DNA of 49,693 nucleotides from Bacteroidia bacterium (GTDB taxonomy: Bacteria > Bacteroidota > Bacteroidia > 2-12-FULL-35-15). Both the position numbers and the translations under genes were made by a program. The stretch lies in contig JAEUTU010000009.1 of assembly GCA_016786925.1 (NCBI GenBank), forward strand, positions 1-49,693, written 5' to 3'. The notes beneath the pieces were generated by a model. That model made no database searches. It had not been told where the DNA came from and saw nothing but the letters and a program-made list of their open reading frames with translations. Each line of letters opens with the position of its first letter. Position 1 is the stretch's first letter. Positions 37,924 to 44,567 of the stretch are shown piece after piece.

Positions 37924-37979
37924 CCACTCCCCTTCTACAAAAATTATTTATTTTAGACTACTCATTCCTTGAACCAAAA

Positions 37980-38609
37980 ATGATCAGTACCAATCCACAA
38001 GTAGATAACTATTTAGCAGAAGGCTGCGGACGATGCAAACTGGGTGGAACACCCGAATGCAAAGTGCATAAATGGCCGCAGGAATTAAAACTGCTCCGGA
38101 AAATAGCACTCGACTGTGGCTTGAACGAAGAGATCAAATGGGGCGTTCCGGTGTATACTTACCAAAAGCATAACATCATTATTATTGGTGCCTTTAAGGA
38201 AAACTGTGTATTGAGTTTTTTCAAAGGAGCATTACTGGAAGATGAAGAAAAGATCTTACAATTTCCGGGAGAGAATTCACAATCAGCTAAAGTGATCCGG
38301 TTTACAGATGTGAAGACCATTCAAAAGCTGGAAGCAGTTTTAAAAGCCTATATTTTTGAAGCCATTGAAATTGAAAAAGCTGGATTGAAAGTAACACCTA
38401 AAAAATTAGAAGAATATACAGTTCCCGATGAATTTAAAAGCAAGCTAAAAGAAATGCCTGCTTTAAAAAAAGCATTTGAAGCCTTAACACCGGGGCGACA
38501 AAAAGCATACTTACTACATTTCTCATCCGCCAAACAATCTGCAACACGCATTTCCCGCATTGAAAAATGCATACCGAATATCCTCAAAGGAAAAGGTTTT
38601 TTGGAATAA
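37980..38609 (+). CDS. DUF1801 + YdeI/OmpD-associated family protein
   Basis: A 209-residue soluble protein. The N-terminal half (about 20-115) fits DUF1801 (LRKIALDCGLNEEIKWGVPVYTYQKHNI; VLSFFKGALLEDEEKIL), and the C-terminal half (about 135-205) fits the YdeI/OmpD-associated bacteriocin-protection domain (FEALTPGRQKAYLLHFSSAKQSATRISRIEKCIPNIL). A Cys-rich start (GCGRCKLGGTPECKVHKW) could bind metal. Function is unknown. It is the last recognisable core-type gene before the accessory region. Confidence 0.86.
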   Translation: MISTNPQVDNYLAEGCGRCKLGGTPECKVHKWPQELKLLRKIALDCGLNEEIKWGVPVYTYQKHNIIIIGAFKENCVLSFFKGALLEDEEKILQFPGENSQSAKVIRFTDVKTIQKLEAVLKAYIFEAIEIEKAGLKVTPKKLEEYTVPDEFKSKLKEMPALKKAFEALTPGRQKAYLLHFSSAKQSATRISRIEKCIPNILKGKGFLE

Positions 38610-38626
38610 AATCTGAATAAAACATT

Positions 38627-38648
38627 TTGCAGGTGATAACACCTGCAA
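38627..38648. repeat. Hairpin A of a repeated pair near the core/accessory boundary
   Basis: TTGCAGGTG (38627-38635), ATAA, CACCTGCAA (38640-38648) is a perfect 9-bp palindromic hairpin, 17 bp after the DUF1801 gene stop. A near copy with an inverted loop lies at 38738-38759. It has no clear T-run for the plus strand. Confidence 0.75.
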
Positions 38649-38737
38649 AGGCAAAGTGAAAAAGCAATAAGATATTCCTATAAAGCGGAGAAAAATGCGG
38701 TATAGTAAATTCATAAATAATCAAATGAATTAAGCCA

Positions 38738-38759
38738 TTGCAGGTGTTATCACCAGCAA
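38738..38759. repeat. Hairpin B of the repeated pair
   Basis: TTGCAGGTG (38738-38746), TTAT, CACCAGCAA (38751-38759) matches the reverse complement of hairpin A at 21 of 22 positions. Both copies are also followed by CAAAGTGA on the plus strand after a short gap. It lies just beyond the 3' end of the minus-strand zinc-ribbon gene. The 170-bp gap 38610-38779 holds only these two elements. Confidence 0.75.
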
Positions 38760-38779
38760 TCAAAGTGATTCAAAAAAAA

Positions 38780-39142
38780 TCACTTCATATAATCCTGCCA
38801 CATAATGAGCATAAATTTTCCATTATCTGCCAAGTTCCTGAATCCATACTCATAACAAAAATGGTATTCATTCCCATTTTTAGCCGACCACGAATGCGTG
38901 TAATAACGAAAGTCAAACCCTTCTTTTTCTAACAGTTCTTTTTTTATTTGCGATTGTCCGGAGGAATTGTATTTTTTTAATATAGAACGATTCAGCTTAA
39001 GCTGTTTATCAATTCTTACATAGGTAGAACTTTCTTTTTGTTTGTTTTTTTGATAATGATATGATGACTTACAATACTCCGAACAAAATTTTTGCCCCAT
39101 CCTTCCTGTCAACACTTCTCCACACTCTAAACACTTTGCCAT
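38780..39142 (-). CDS. Small zinc-ribbon protein of unknown function
   Basis: A 120-residue protein beginning MAKCLECGEVLTGRMGQKFCSEYCKSSY: four Cys in a CxxC...CxxxC arrangement predict a zinc ribbon at residues 4-24. The rest is basic and aromatic, with helices and no known domain. It is divergent from the recombinase gene, with 72 bp between starts. Such Cys-start proteins occur in many Bacteroidota. It could be a DNA-binding partner or regulator of the recombinase, but nothing in the sequence proves that. Confidence 0.75.
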   Translation of the reverse strand: MAKCLECGEVLTGRMGQKFCSEYCKSSYHYQKNKQKESSTYVRIDKQLKLNRSILKKYNSSGQSQIKKELLEKEGFDFRYYTHSWSAKNGNEYHFCYEYGFRNLADNGKFMLIMWQDYMK

Positions 39143-39163
39143 ATTATAAATATTAGTTAATTA

Positions 39164-39195
39164 TACGTTTATTATCCGTATAAATGTACGGATAA
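39164..39195. promoter_or_regulatory. Palindrome in the divergent region upstream of the recombinase
   Basis: TTATCCGTA (39172-39180), TAAATG, TACGGATAA (39187-39195) is a perfect 9-bp inverted repeat, preceded by TACGTTTA (39164-39171). The words TACGTTTA and TATCCGTA recur together beside the attI-like junction at 40428-40463. It is a plausible operator or recombinase-binding site controlling both divergent genes. Confidence 0.6.
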
Positions 39196-39214
39196 ATTTT
39201 TATTACATTAAAGA

Positions 39215-40387
39215 ATGATCGTTTTTTACGATCAAATGAAAATACATACCCGCTATATTACATTAAGGCATTTGATCCTTCAGTCGGAAAAGCACATTGC
39301 TTTTGAACACAAAGCCGATCAGACCATTCAGTCGTTACTGAACACCTTTCCTGATCTGAAATGGCATGAGGAATACAAAATGTTTTACATAAAAAACAAT
39401 AAGCAGAATATCGACAAGATATTCTCCGTCTTTAAAGGAATAGCATGGATCAATCTAAAATATTTTTACAAAGAAAAACCCGTCAATACTGCATTGCCGG
39501 AGGAGAATTTTGATGACATAAAACAAAAAAGTATCCAAACAAAAAAGGCGCGACAATGTCCTTCTGAATTTATTGATAAACTTCAAGTAAAACGATATAG
39601 CAAAAACACAGCCCGAACATATATTGCTGCATTTGAGGAATTTATAAACTTCTACCCTACAAAAGAATTGTTAGAGATCAATGAATATGATATTACAGCA
39701 TATTTAAAACATCTGGTACAAAAGGGTTCCTCCAATTCTTACCAAAACCAAGCTATAAATGCTATCAAATTTTATTATGAGATCGTTTTAGGGCTTCCGA
39801 ACAGATTTTATACGATTGACCGCCCACGCAGAGAAGATAAACTACCGAGTGTATTGAGTGAAGAAGAAGTATTCAGGATCATTCAAGTAACAGAAAACAT
39901 AAAACACAAGGCAATCATTGTTACAATTTATTCCTGTGGCTTACGATTGTCTGAATTGTTAAATTTAAAAATGAGTGATATTCAAAGCGATAGGAATTTA
40001 CTATTGATAAGAAATGCTAAAGGAAAAAAAGACCGAACCACCATTTTATCCGACACCACCATTTCTTTGTTACGAAAATATTATGTAGAATATAAGCCAA
40101 AAGAGTTTTTATTTGAAGGACAGGATGGTGGACAATACAGTGAAAAGAGTGTTCAAAATATCATAAAACAAGCTTTAAAAAAAGCAAAGATCAATAAAGA
40201 ATGCTCTACTCATACCCTAAGACATTCATTTGCAACACATTTATTGGAAAATGGGACTGACTTGAGATACATTCAAACACTATTGGGCCATAGCTCACCC
40301 AAAACCACAGAAATTTACACACGTGTGTCTACAAAAAGCTTAAAGGATATTAAAAGTCCTTTAGAAAAGTTAAATATTCAGTTTTAA
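39215..40387 (+). CDS. Tyrosine recombinase of the cassette array (not classical IntI)
   Basis: A 390-residue tyrosine recombinase. Catalytic set: R244 (CGLRLSELL), a Lys in the NAKGKKDR hairpin (K269 or K271), H333-x-x-R336 (HTLRHSFATHLL), H359 (LLGHSS) and Y368 (TEIYTRVS). The C-terminus IKSPLEKL resembles the SPL tail of IntI. The core-binding domain spans about 115-200. Residues 1-110 form an extra N-terminal domain (FPDLKWHEEYKMFYI, FKGIAWINLKYFY) that recalls, faintly, the HARP-type annealing fold. Only about 60 residues separate the Lys hairpin from HxxR, so the IntI-specific insertion is absent. An ATG at 39236 is an alternative start; GATCG/CGATC (39217-39233) lies between the two ATGs. 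Confidence 0.92.
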   Translation: MIVFYDQMKIHTRYITLRHLILQSEKHIAFEHKADQTIQSLLNTFPDLKWHEEYKMFYIKNNKQNIDKIFSVFKGIAWINLKYFYKEKPVNTALPEENFDDIKQKSIQTKKARQCPSEFIDKLQVKRYSKNTARTYIAAFEEFINFYPTKELLEINEYDITAYLKHLVQKGSSNSYQNQAINAIKFYYEIVLGLPNRFYTIDRPRREDKLPSVLSEEEVFRIIQVTENIKHKAIIVTIYSCGLRLSELLNLKMSDIQSDRNLLLIRNAKGKKDRTTILSDTTISLLRKYYVEYKPKEFLFEGQDGGQYSEKSVQNIIKQALKKAKINKECSTHTLRHSFATHLLENGTDLRYIQTLLGHSSPKTTEIYTRVSTKSLKDIKSPLEKLNIQF

Positions 40388-40413
40388 CCATTAAACAGTT
40401 AAATTTTTATTAT
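40383..40413 (+). terminator. Weak terminator after the recombinase gene
   Basis: TTTAAC (40383-40388) pairs with GTTAAA (40398-40403), followed by a T-rich run to about 40417. The stem is short and includes the stop codon. It may partly insulate the cassettes from the recombinase promoter. Confidence 0.45.
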
Positions 40414-40417
40414 TTTA

Positions 40418-40480
40418 GCTAAAACGCTATCCGTACAAGTAAAAAATATCAGCAATACGTTTAGCGAAATGTTAGGGGCA
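40418..40480 (+). other. attI-like recombination site (junction at 40471/40472)
   Basis: GTTAGGGGC (40471-40479) fits the core consensus GTTRKRNGY of the attC R' sites downstream, and its reverse complement GCCCCTAAC is the R'' of cassette 1, so this is the insertion point of cassette 1. Upstream, GCTAAAACG (40418-40426) and CGTTTAGC (40458-40465) form an imperfect inverted repeat. TATCCGTA (40428-40435) and TACGTTTA (40456-40463) repeat words from the recombinase upstream region. No clear promoter is seen for cassette 1; TACGTTTA is one base off TAnnTTTG and might be its -7 box. Confidence 0.75.
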
Positions 40481-40555
40481 ATGCTACAACGACATCGAGA
40501 CAATAGAACATTAACGTCAAACAATGCTTACATTTATAAACCAAAACATAAGACA

Positions 40556-42130
40556 ATGAAAAAAAAAATCACAATACTTGCTTTGTTTCTGATTATCGGA
40601 AGCAATTTGTTTGCTCAATCTACCGCAGGCGACAGTTTGTTTAACGACACAACCGTTCATTCCATCTACATCAATTTCTCACAGGTCAATTATTGGACAT
40701 TGCTTCAAAACAATAAAGCCTATGATGATGCGAATGATTCTTCCACTTACATTCCTGCCCAAGTAATTGTTGACGGACAGCAATTAGATTCTGTCGGCAT
40801 TCAGTTCAAGGGAAATTCATCCTACTACAACTATCCGTCAAATAAAAAACCATTCACGCTTTCGTTCAATGAATATATCTCAGGACAGAAATACAACGGA
40901 CTAAAAAACATCAACCTTAATAATATGTATCAAGACCCTTCTTTCATGCGAGAAAAAATGTTCCTTGATTTCTGCAATGCCAAAGCAATGTACGCACCCC
41001 GTGCAAATTACGCCCGACTTTATATCAATGGAAATTATTGGGGGCTCTATCTGATGGTTGAACGCATTACTAAAACATTTTTAAAAGACCGTTTTGGCGA
41101 TAATGACGATAACCTTTGGAAGGGTGATGGGAGCGGTTCTTCCTGTGCCGACTTAAAATATCATGGTACTTTAACTTCTTATTATAATTGTTACGAGTTA
41201 AAAACGAATGAACTTGCTAATGACTGGAGCAAACTTATAAACCTCACCTATCAAATAAACATGACCACAAATACACAATTCAGAGATTCTGTGGAGGCAG
41301 CGATGAACACACAATCATTTATAAGTGCTTGGGCTGCATTTAATCTTTTTGTAGAGTTTGATTCATATCCATATCGGTTTATTCATAATTATTATATTTA
41401 CCACGATTCCATTGCAAATAAATTTCAGTTTATTGTTTGGGATGCAAGTACAGCTTTTGGAATGGATGTACCGATGACTATTCCACAAATAGAAGCTATA
41501 AGTGTATTATATGTTACACCTCTTGCGACTGATAGACCGCTTGTTAACAGAATGCTTGCCAATAGTGTTTATAAAGACACTTACTTGAAAACAATATGCT
41601 CGTTTGCTGACAACGATTTCCTCCCCTCCGTTTTGAATCCGAAGATTGATACCCTTTACAATCGTATAAAGAATTTTGTGTATGCTGAAACAATGAAAAT
41701 GTACAGCAACCAAAATTTTGACGATAACATCACGCAGAATATAAATGTGAGCGGTATCGATTATCCTGGACTAAAACCTTTTATTCAGAACCGAAGCGCA
41801 AGTGTTTTAGCAGAATTAAATACACTTGGATATACAAATTGTCCTGCTATATGGACAGGAATAAATGAAACAAATTCTGGAAATGAAATAGGACTGAATA
41901 TTTATCCGAACCCATTTACAGAATCAACAACTTTACAGACAAATAAAGTTTTAAAAAATGCAACATTGACAGTTTATAATTCCTACGGCCAGACAGTAAA
42001 ACAAATTAAAAATATTTATGGGCAGACAATCATTTTACAACGCGATAATTTATCAAGCGGACTTTACTTCATTCGACTGACACAAGACCACGAAGTAATC
42101 ACGGCAAACAAATTTATAATCACCGACTGA
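40556..42130 (+). CDS. CotH kinase-like secreted protein with T9SS sorting domain (cassette 1)
   Basis: A 524-residue protein from the ATG at 40556, which opens a signal peptide (MKKKITILALFLIIGSNLFAQ). The frame runs upstream across the junction to 40469, but that part belongs to the insertion site. The middle (about 35-400) fits the CotH family of spore-coat/surface protein kinases (VGIQFKGNSSYYNYPSNKKPF; SFMREKMFLDFCNA; YINGNYWGLYLMVERI; IVWDASTAFGMDV). The last 75 residues are a type A T9SS sorting domain (NIYPNPFTESTTL; SGLYFIRL). So a cassette carries cargo for the host's type IX secretion system. The 85-bp leader shows no strong promoter. Confidence 0.88.
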   Translation: MKKKITILALFLIIGSNLFAQSTAGDSLFNDTTVHSIYINFSQVNYWTLLQNNKAYDDANDSSTYIPAQVIVDGQQLDSVGIQFKGNSSYYNYPSNKKPFTLSFNEYISGQKYNGLKNINLNNMYQDPSFMREKMFLDFCNAKAMYAPRANYARLYINGNYWGLYLMVERITKTFLKDRFGDNDDNLWKGDGSGSSCADLKYHGTLTSYYNCYELKTNELANDWSKLINLTYQINMTTNTQFRDSVEAAMNTQSFISAWAAFNLFVEFDSYPYRFIHNYYIYHDSIANKFQFIVWDASTAFGMDVPMTIPQIEAISVLYVTPLATDRPLVNRMLANSVYKDTYLKTICSFADNDFLPSVLNPKIDTLYNRIKNFVYAETMKMYSNQNFDDNITQNINVSGIDYPGLKPFIQNRSASVLAELNTLGYTNCPAIWTGINETNSGNEIGLNIYPNPFTESTTLQTNKVLKNATLTVYNSYGQTVKQIKNIYGQTIILQRDNLSSGLYFIRLTQDHEVITANKFIITD

Positions 42131-42159
42131 CAACACAGAATAGATAACAAGAAAGCACA

Positions 42160-42296
42160 GCCCCTAACACGGGTTTGGCAAAAGTGGCGGTTCTGTGCTC
42201 CGCAGACACATTTGTGGTTAATCAAAGTTTGGTTCTCCGCATCAACATTTGTGGTGAAAATCGCCACCTTCGCCAAGCCCGAAACCGTTATGTGCC
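42160..42296 (+). repeat. attC-like site 1 (end of cassette 1)
   Basis: R'' is GCCCCTAAC (42160-42168), matching the reverse complement of the cassette 1 start. The outer arm CGGGTTTGGC (42170-42179) pairs with GCCAAGCCCG (42272-42281) with one G-T wobble. After an unpaired AAAA/CTT spacer, GTGGCG (42184-42189) pairs with CGCCAC (42262-42267). R' is GTTATGTGC (42287-42295), the first bases of cassette 2. The loop contains a near-perfect 21-nt direct repeat (42198-42218 and 42235-42255, three differences). Confidence 0.9.
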
Positions 42297-42375
42297 ATTC
42301 TGGGGGACAGTGCTACGACCGAAAGTTTGTGAACAAAAACAGACAACTATCAAACGGAGGCCCTGTTTTTTTGAC

Positions 42376-42383
42376 TAAATTTG
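42376..42383 (+). promoter_or_regulatory. Possible promoter inside cassette 2
   Basis: TAAATTTG matches TAnnTTTG, 26 bp before the methyltransferase ATG and inside the cassette. No convincing -33 box is seen. A restriction-modification cassette with its own promoter would not depend on readthrough from the first cassette. Confidence 0.45.
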
Positions 42384-42408
42384 AAACGACTTTTAATTGA
42401 ATTTGAAA

Positions 42409-43296
42409 ATGGAAATATTAGGTAACGAAAAACATAAAATTATTCACGGTGACGCTTTGGAAGCATTAAAAACGTTGCCCGACAATTCTGTGGACTTAAT
42501 TTTTGCCGACCCGCCTTACAACATCGGTAAAAATTTTAACGGACACATTGAAAAATGGAAGACAGAAGAAGCATACTTGGAATGGTGCTATGAATGGCTT
42601 GACTTATGTATTCAAAAACTAAAACCAAATGGCAGTTTTTATGTAATGACAGCGACACAGTTTATGCCTTTTTTCGATATTCACTTACGAAACAAATTAA
42701 CTATTCTTTCAAGACTTGTTTGGTCTTATGATAGTTCAGGGGTGCAAGCAAAAAAATATTATGGTTCAATGTATGAGCCAATTTTGTTTTGCGTAAAAGA
42801 CAAAAACAATTACACATTCAACACAGACGACATTTTAGTAGAAGCAAAAACAGGAGCAAAACGCAAACTTATTGATTATCGTAAAGCTGTTCCGACAGTT
42901 TATAATTCCGAAAAGGTTCCTGGCAATGTGTGGGAATTTCCAAGGGTTCGCTATCGTATGGACGAATACGAAAATCACCCAACACAGAAACCAATTGCTT
43001 TACTTGAACGAATTATCAAAGCAAGTTCTAACGAAGGCGACTTAGTGATAGACCCATTTTCGGGAACTTTTACAACTTGCTTTGTTGCAAAAGAACTTGG
43101 TAGAAATTCCATTGGCATAGAACTACAAGACGAGTATGTAAAAATCGGTTTGCGTAGATTACAATTAGCAAAAGAGTTTAAAGGAGAAAAACTACAAAAG
43201 GAAATCCGCACATTTGAAACAGAAAAGTTGGCTACCGCCAACACTTTAAGATTATTTGAAGAACCCAATGGAAAATATATTCACAGCAAACATTAA
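42409..43296 (+). CDS. YhdJ-like DNA adenine-N6 methyltransferase (cassette 2)
   Basis: A 295-residue beta-class m6A methyltransferase. Motif order is IV first (FADPPYNIGKNFNGHIEKW) and then I near the end (VIDPFSGTFTT), as expected for this class. IHGDALEAL, VWSYDSSGVQAKKYYGSMYEP, VPGNVWEFPRVRYRMDEYENHPTQKP and IGIE are nearly the same as in E. coli YhdJ, which methylates ATGCAT, so ATGCAT is the predicted target. I chose the ATG at 42409; the frame opens at a TTG at 42397. The next gene starts inside its 3' end, overlapping by 29-41 bp. Confidence 0.9.
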   Translation: MEILGNEKHKIIHGDALEALKTLPDNSVDLIFADPPYNIGKNFNGHIEKWKTEEAYLEWCYEWLDLCIQKLKPNGSFYVMTATQFMPFFDIHLRNKLTILSRLVWSYDSSGVQAKKYYGSMYEPILFCVKDKNNYTFNTDDILVEAKTGAKRKLIDYRKAVPTVYNSEKVPGNVWEFPRVRYRMDEYENHPTQKPIALLERIIKASSNEGDLVIDPFSGTFTTCFVAKELGRNSIGIELQDEYVKIGLRRLQLAKEFKGEKLQKEIRTFETEKLATANTLRLFEEPNGKYIHSKH

Positions 43297-44389
43297 ATCG
43301 GTTTTAGAAAAACACTTTGGCAAAAATGCTGATGATATTTTCGATAAGAGCCAACTAATCCAATACATAAACGAGAAAACCCGTTCTGCAAACAAGGGTT
43401 CAAAATCTCGTTCAAGTTTTGCAAACCTTTACGCAATCTATGTTATCATAGAGGACTATATCGCCAACGGTTACGACCGTAAAGGAGATTACTCAAAGTA
43501 TGAAGGTGCTTGGTTTAACAAACTTTTTGCAAGACAAAGGCAACTGCCTTTCGGTAGTAAACTTCAAAATCACGCTTTGAACAACAGAATGAACTCGGAG
43601 TTTCAAAAGTATTTTCCAAGTTCAGAGTTCATTCCAATTCTTCGTAACCACGAAACAAATCGTTATTGGATAAATGATAACCTTTTGAAAATAAAAGTTG
43701 GCAAAGCCAACTTCAATATCGCAAAGGCTATCATTGAAATTATTGACGAGTATTCCAAGACAAAGCAAGATGCTTTTCAACGGTTTGTAAAATCTTGCGA
43801 AGAGTTGCAAGAGATTGGAAAGACAACCCCGACAAAAATTGAGGAGTTTGTAATTGGTTTGCTTGCTCCGAATGTTGATGCAAGACTTTTTGAAATCGTT
43901 AGTTATTCAATTCTAAAATATTTCTATCACGACCAGCAAATATTTTGGGGCTATGAACTTGAAAAACTAAACAAAGAGAATTTGAAACTTTACAAGACAG
44001 GCAGAACCAACGCAAATGACGGTGGTATTGACTTTGTGATGAAACCACTTGGAAGATTTTTTCAAGTAACAGAAACATTAGACTTCAAAAAATATTTTCT
44101 CGACATTGATAAAATTCAAAAGTTTCCAATCACTTTCGTAATCAAATCAACCGAACCAACACAAGACCTTTTAACGAAAATCCGAGACAATGCAGGTAAA
44201 ACTTATTCAATTAAAGCCATCGTTGACAAGTATATGGACTGCATTGAAGAAGTGATAAATATTCCGACTCTCAACGACAGATTTAACGATGCTGTGAAAC
44301 AAGGCTACCTAAACAAAATCCTTGACGAAGTTGTAATTCAAAGTAAAGTTGAGTTCAACTATGAGGACACGGACGATGATGAAGAATAG
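43268..44389 (+). CDS. Probable type II restriction endonuclease (cassette 2)
   Basis: A protein of about 373 residues (ATG at 43268; an upstream ATG at 43256 is possible), soluble, no signal peptide. It overlaps the methyltransferase gene, the usual layout of a restriction-modification pair. The block NDGGIDFVMKPLGRFFQVTET (about residues 255-275) has a PD-(D/E)xK-like shape: an acidic residue, a hydrophobic strand and Q-V-T-E in place of the common QxK. I do not recognise the family beyond this; the role is inferred from the partner. If right, it should cut ATGCAT. The stop lies 6 bp before the R'' core of attC site 2. Confidence 0.7.
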   Translation: MENIFTANIKSVLEKHFGKNADDIFDKSQLIQYINEKTRSANKGSKSRSSFANLYAIYVIIEDYIANGYDRKGDYSKYEGAWFNKLFARQRQLPFGSKLQNHALNNRMNSEFQKYFPSSEFIPILRNHETNRYWINDNLLKIKVGKANFNIAKAIIEIIDEYSKTKQDAFQRFVKSCEELQEIGKTTPTKIEEFVIGLLAPNVDARLFEIVSYSILKYFYHDQQIFWGYELEKLNKENLKLYKTGRTNANDGGIDFVMKPLGRFFQVTETLDFKKYFLDIDKIQKFPITFVIKSTEPTQDLLTKIRDNAGKTYSIKAIVDKYMDCIEEVINIPTLNDRFNDAVKQGYLNKILDEVVIQSKVEFNYEDTDDDEE

Positions 44390-44395
44390 AAGAAC

Positions 44396-44533
44396 GGCAC
44401 ATAACAGCACCTACAAGAAATTGGCGGTTCAGTGGTTAATTGAAGCTTTGTGCTTCGTATCAAGTTTTGTGGTGGCAGACAGTTTTCGTCTCCGAAATCG
44501 CCAACTTCTTGTAGCCGCAAACCGTTATAGGCA
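44396..44533 (+). repeat. attC-like site 2 (end of cassette 2)
   Basis: R'' is GGCACATAAC (44396-44405), the exact reverse complement of the cassette 2 start GTTATGTGCC (42287-42296). CTACAAGAA (44411-44419) pairs perfectly with TTCTTGTAG (44506-44514), then after an A/C mismatch TTGGCG (44421-44426) pairs with CGCCAA (44499-44504). R' is GTTATAGGC (44524-44532), the start of cassette 3. The loop carries GAAGC/GCTTC and TTTTGTGG. Confidence 0.93.
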
Positions 44534-44567
44534 AGCATTTTTCACGAGCCGTCAAAAATCAGAAATT

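Noticed and set aside
39172..39195. LexA box at the recombinase promoter
   Set aside because: The palindrome TTATCCGTA/TACGGATAA does not resemble LexA sites I know, so SOS control is not claimed.
39215..40387. Calling the recombinase IntI
   Set aside because: The segment before HxxR is too short for the IntI insertion, and the N-terminal 110 residues are not found in IntI. Only the active site and the SPL tail are shared.
42175..42400. Small open frames inside attC-like site 1
   Set aside because: They arise from the palindrome arms, have no start context, and encode no recognisable protein.
44349..44567. N-terminal extension of the S41 peptidase frame across attC site 2
   Set aside because: The extension overlaps the endonuclease gene and the attC arms. 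The ATG at 44568 opens a clear signal peptide.
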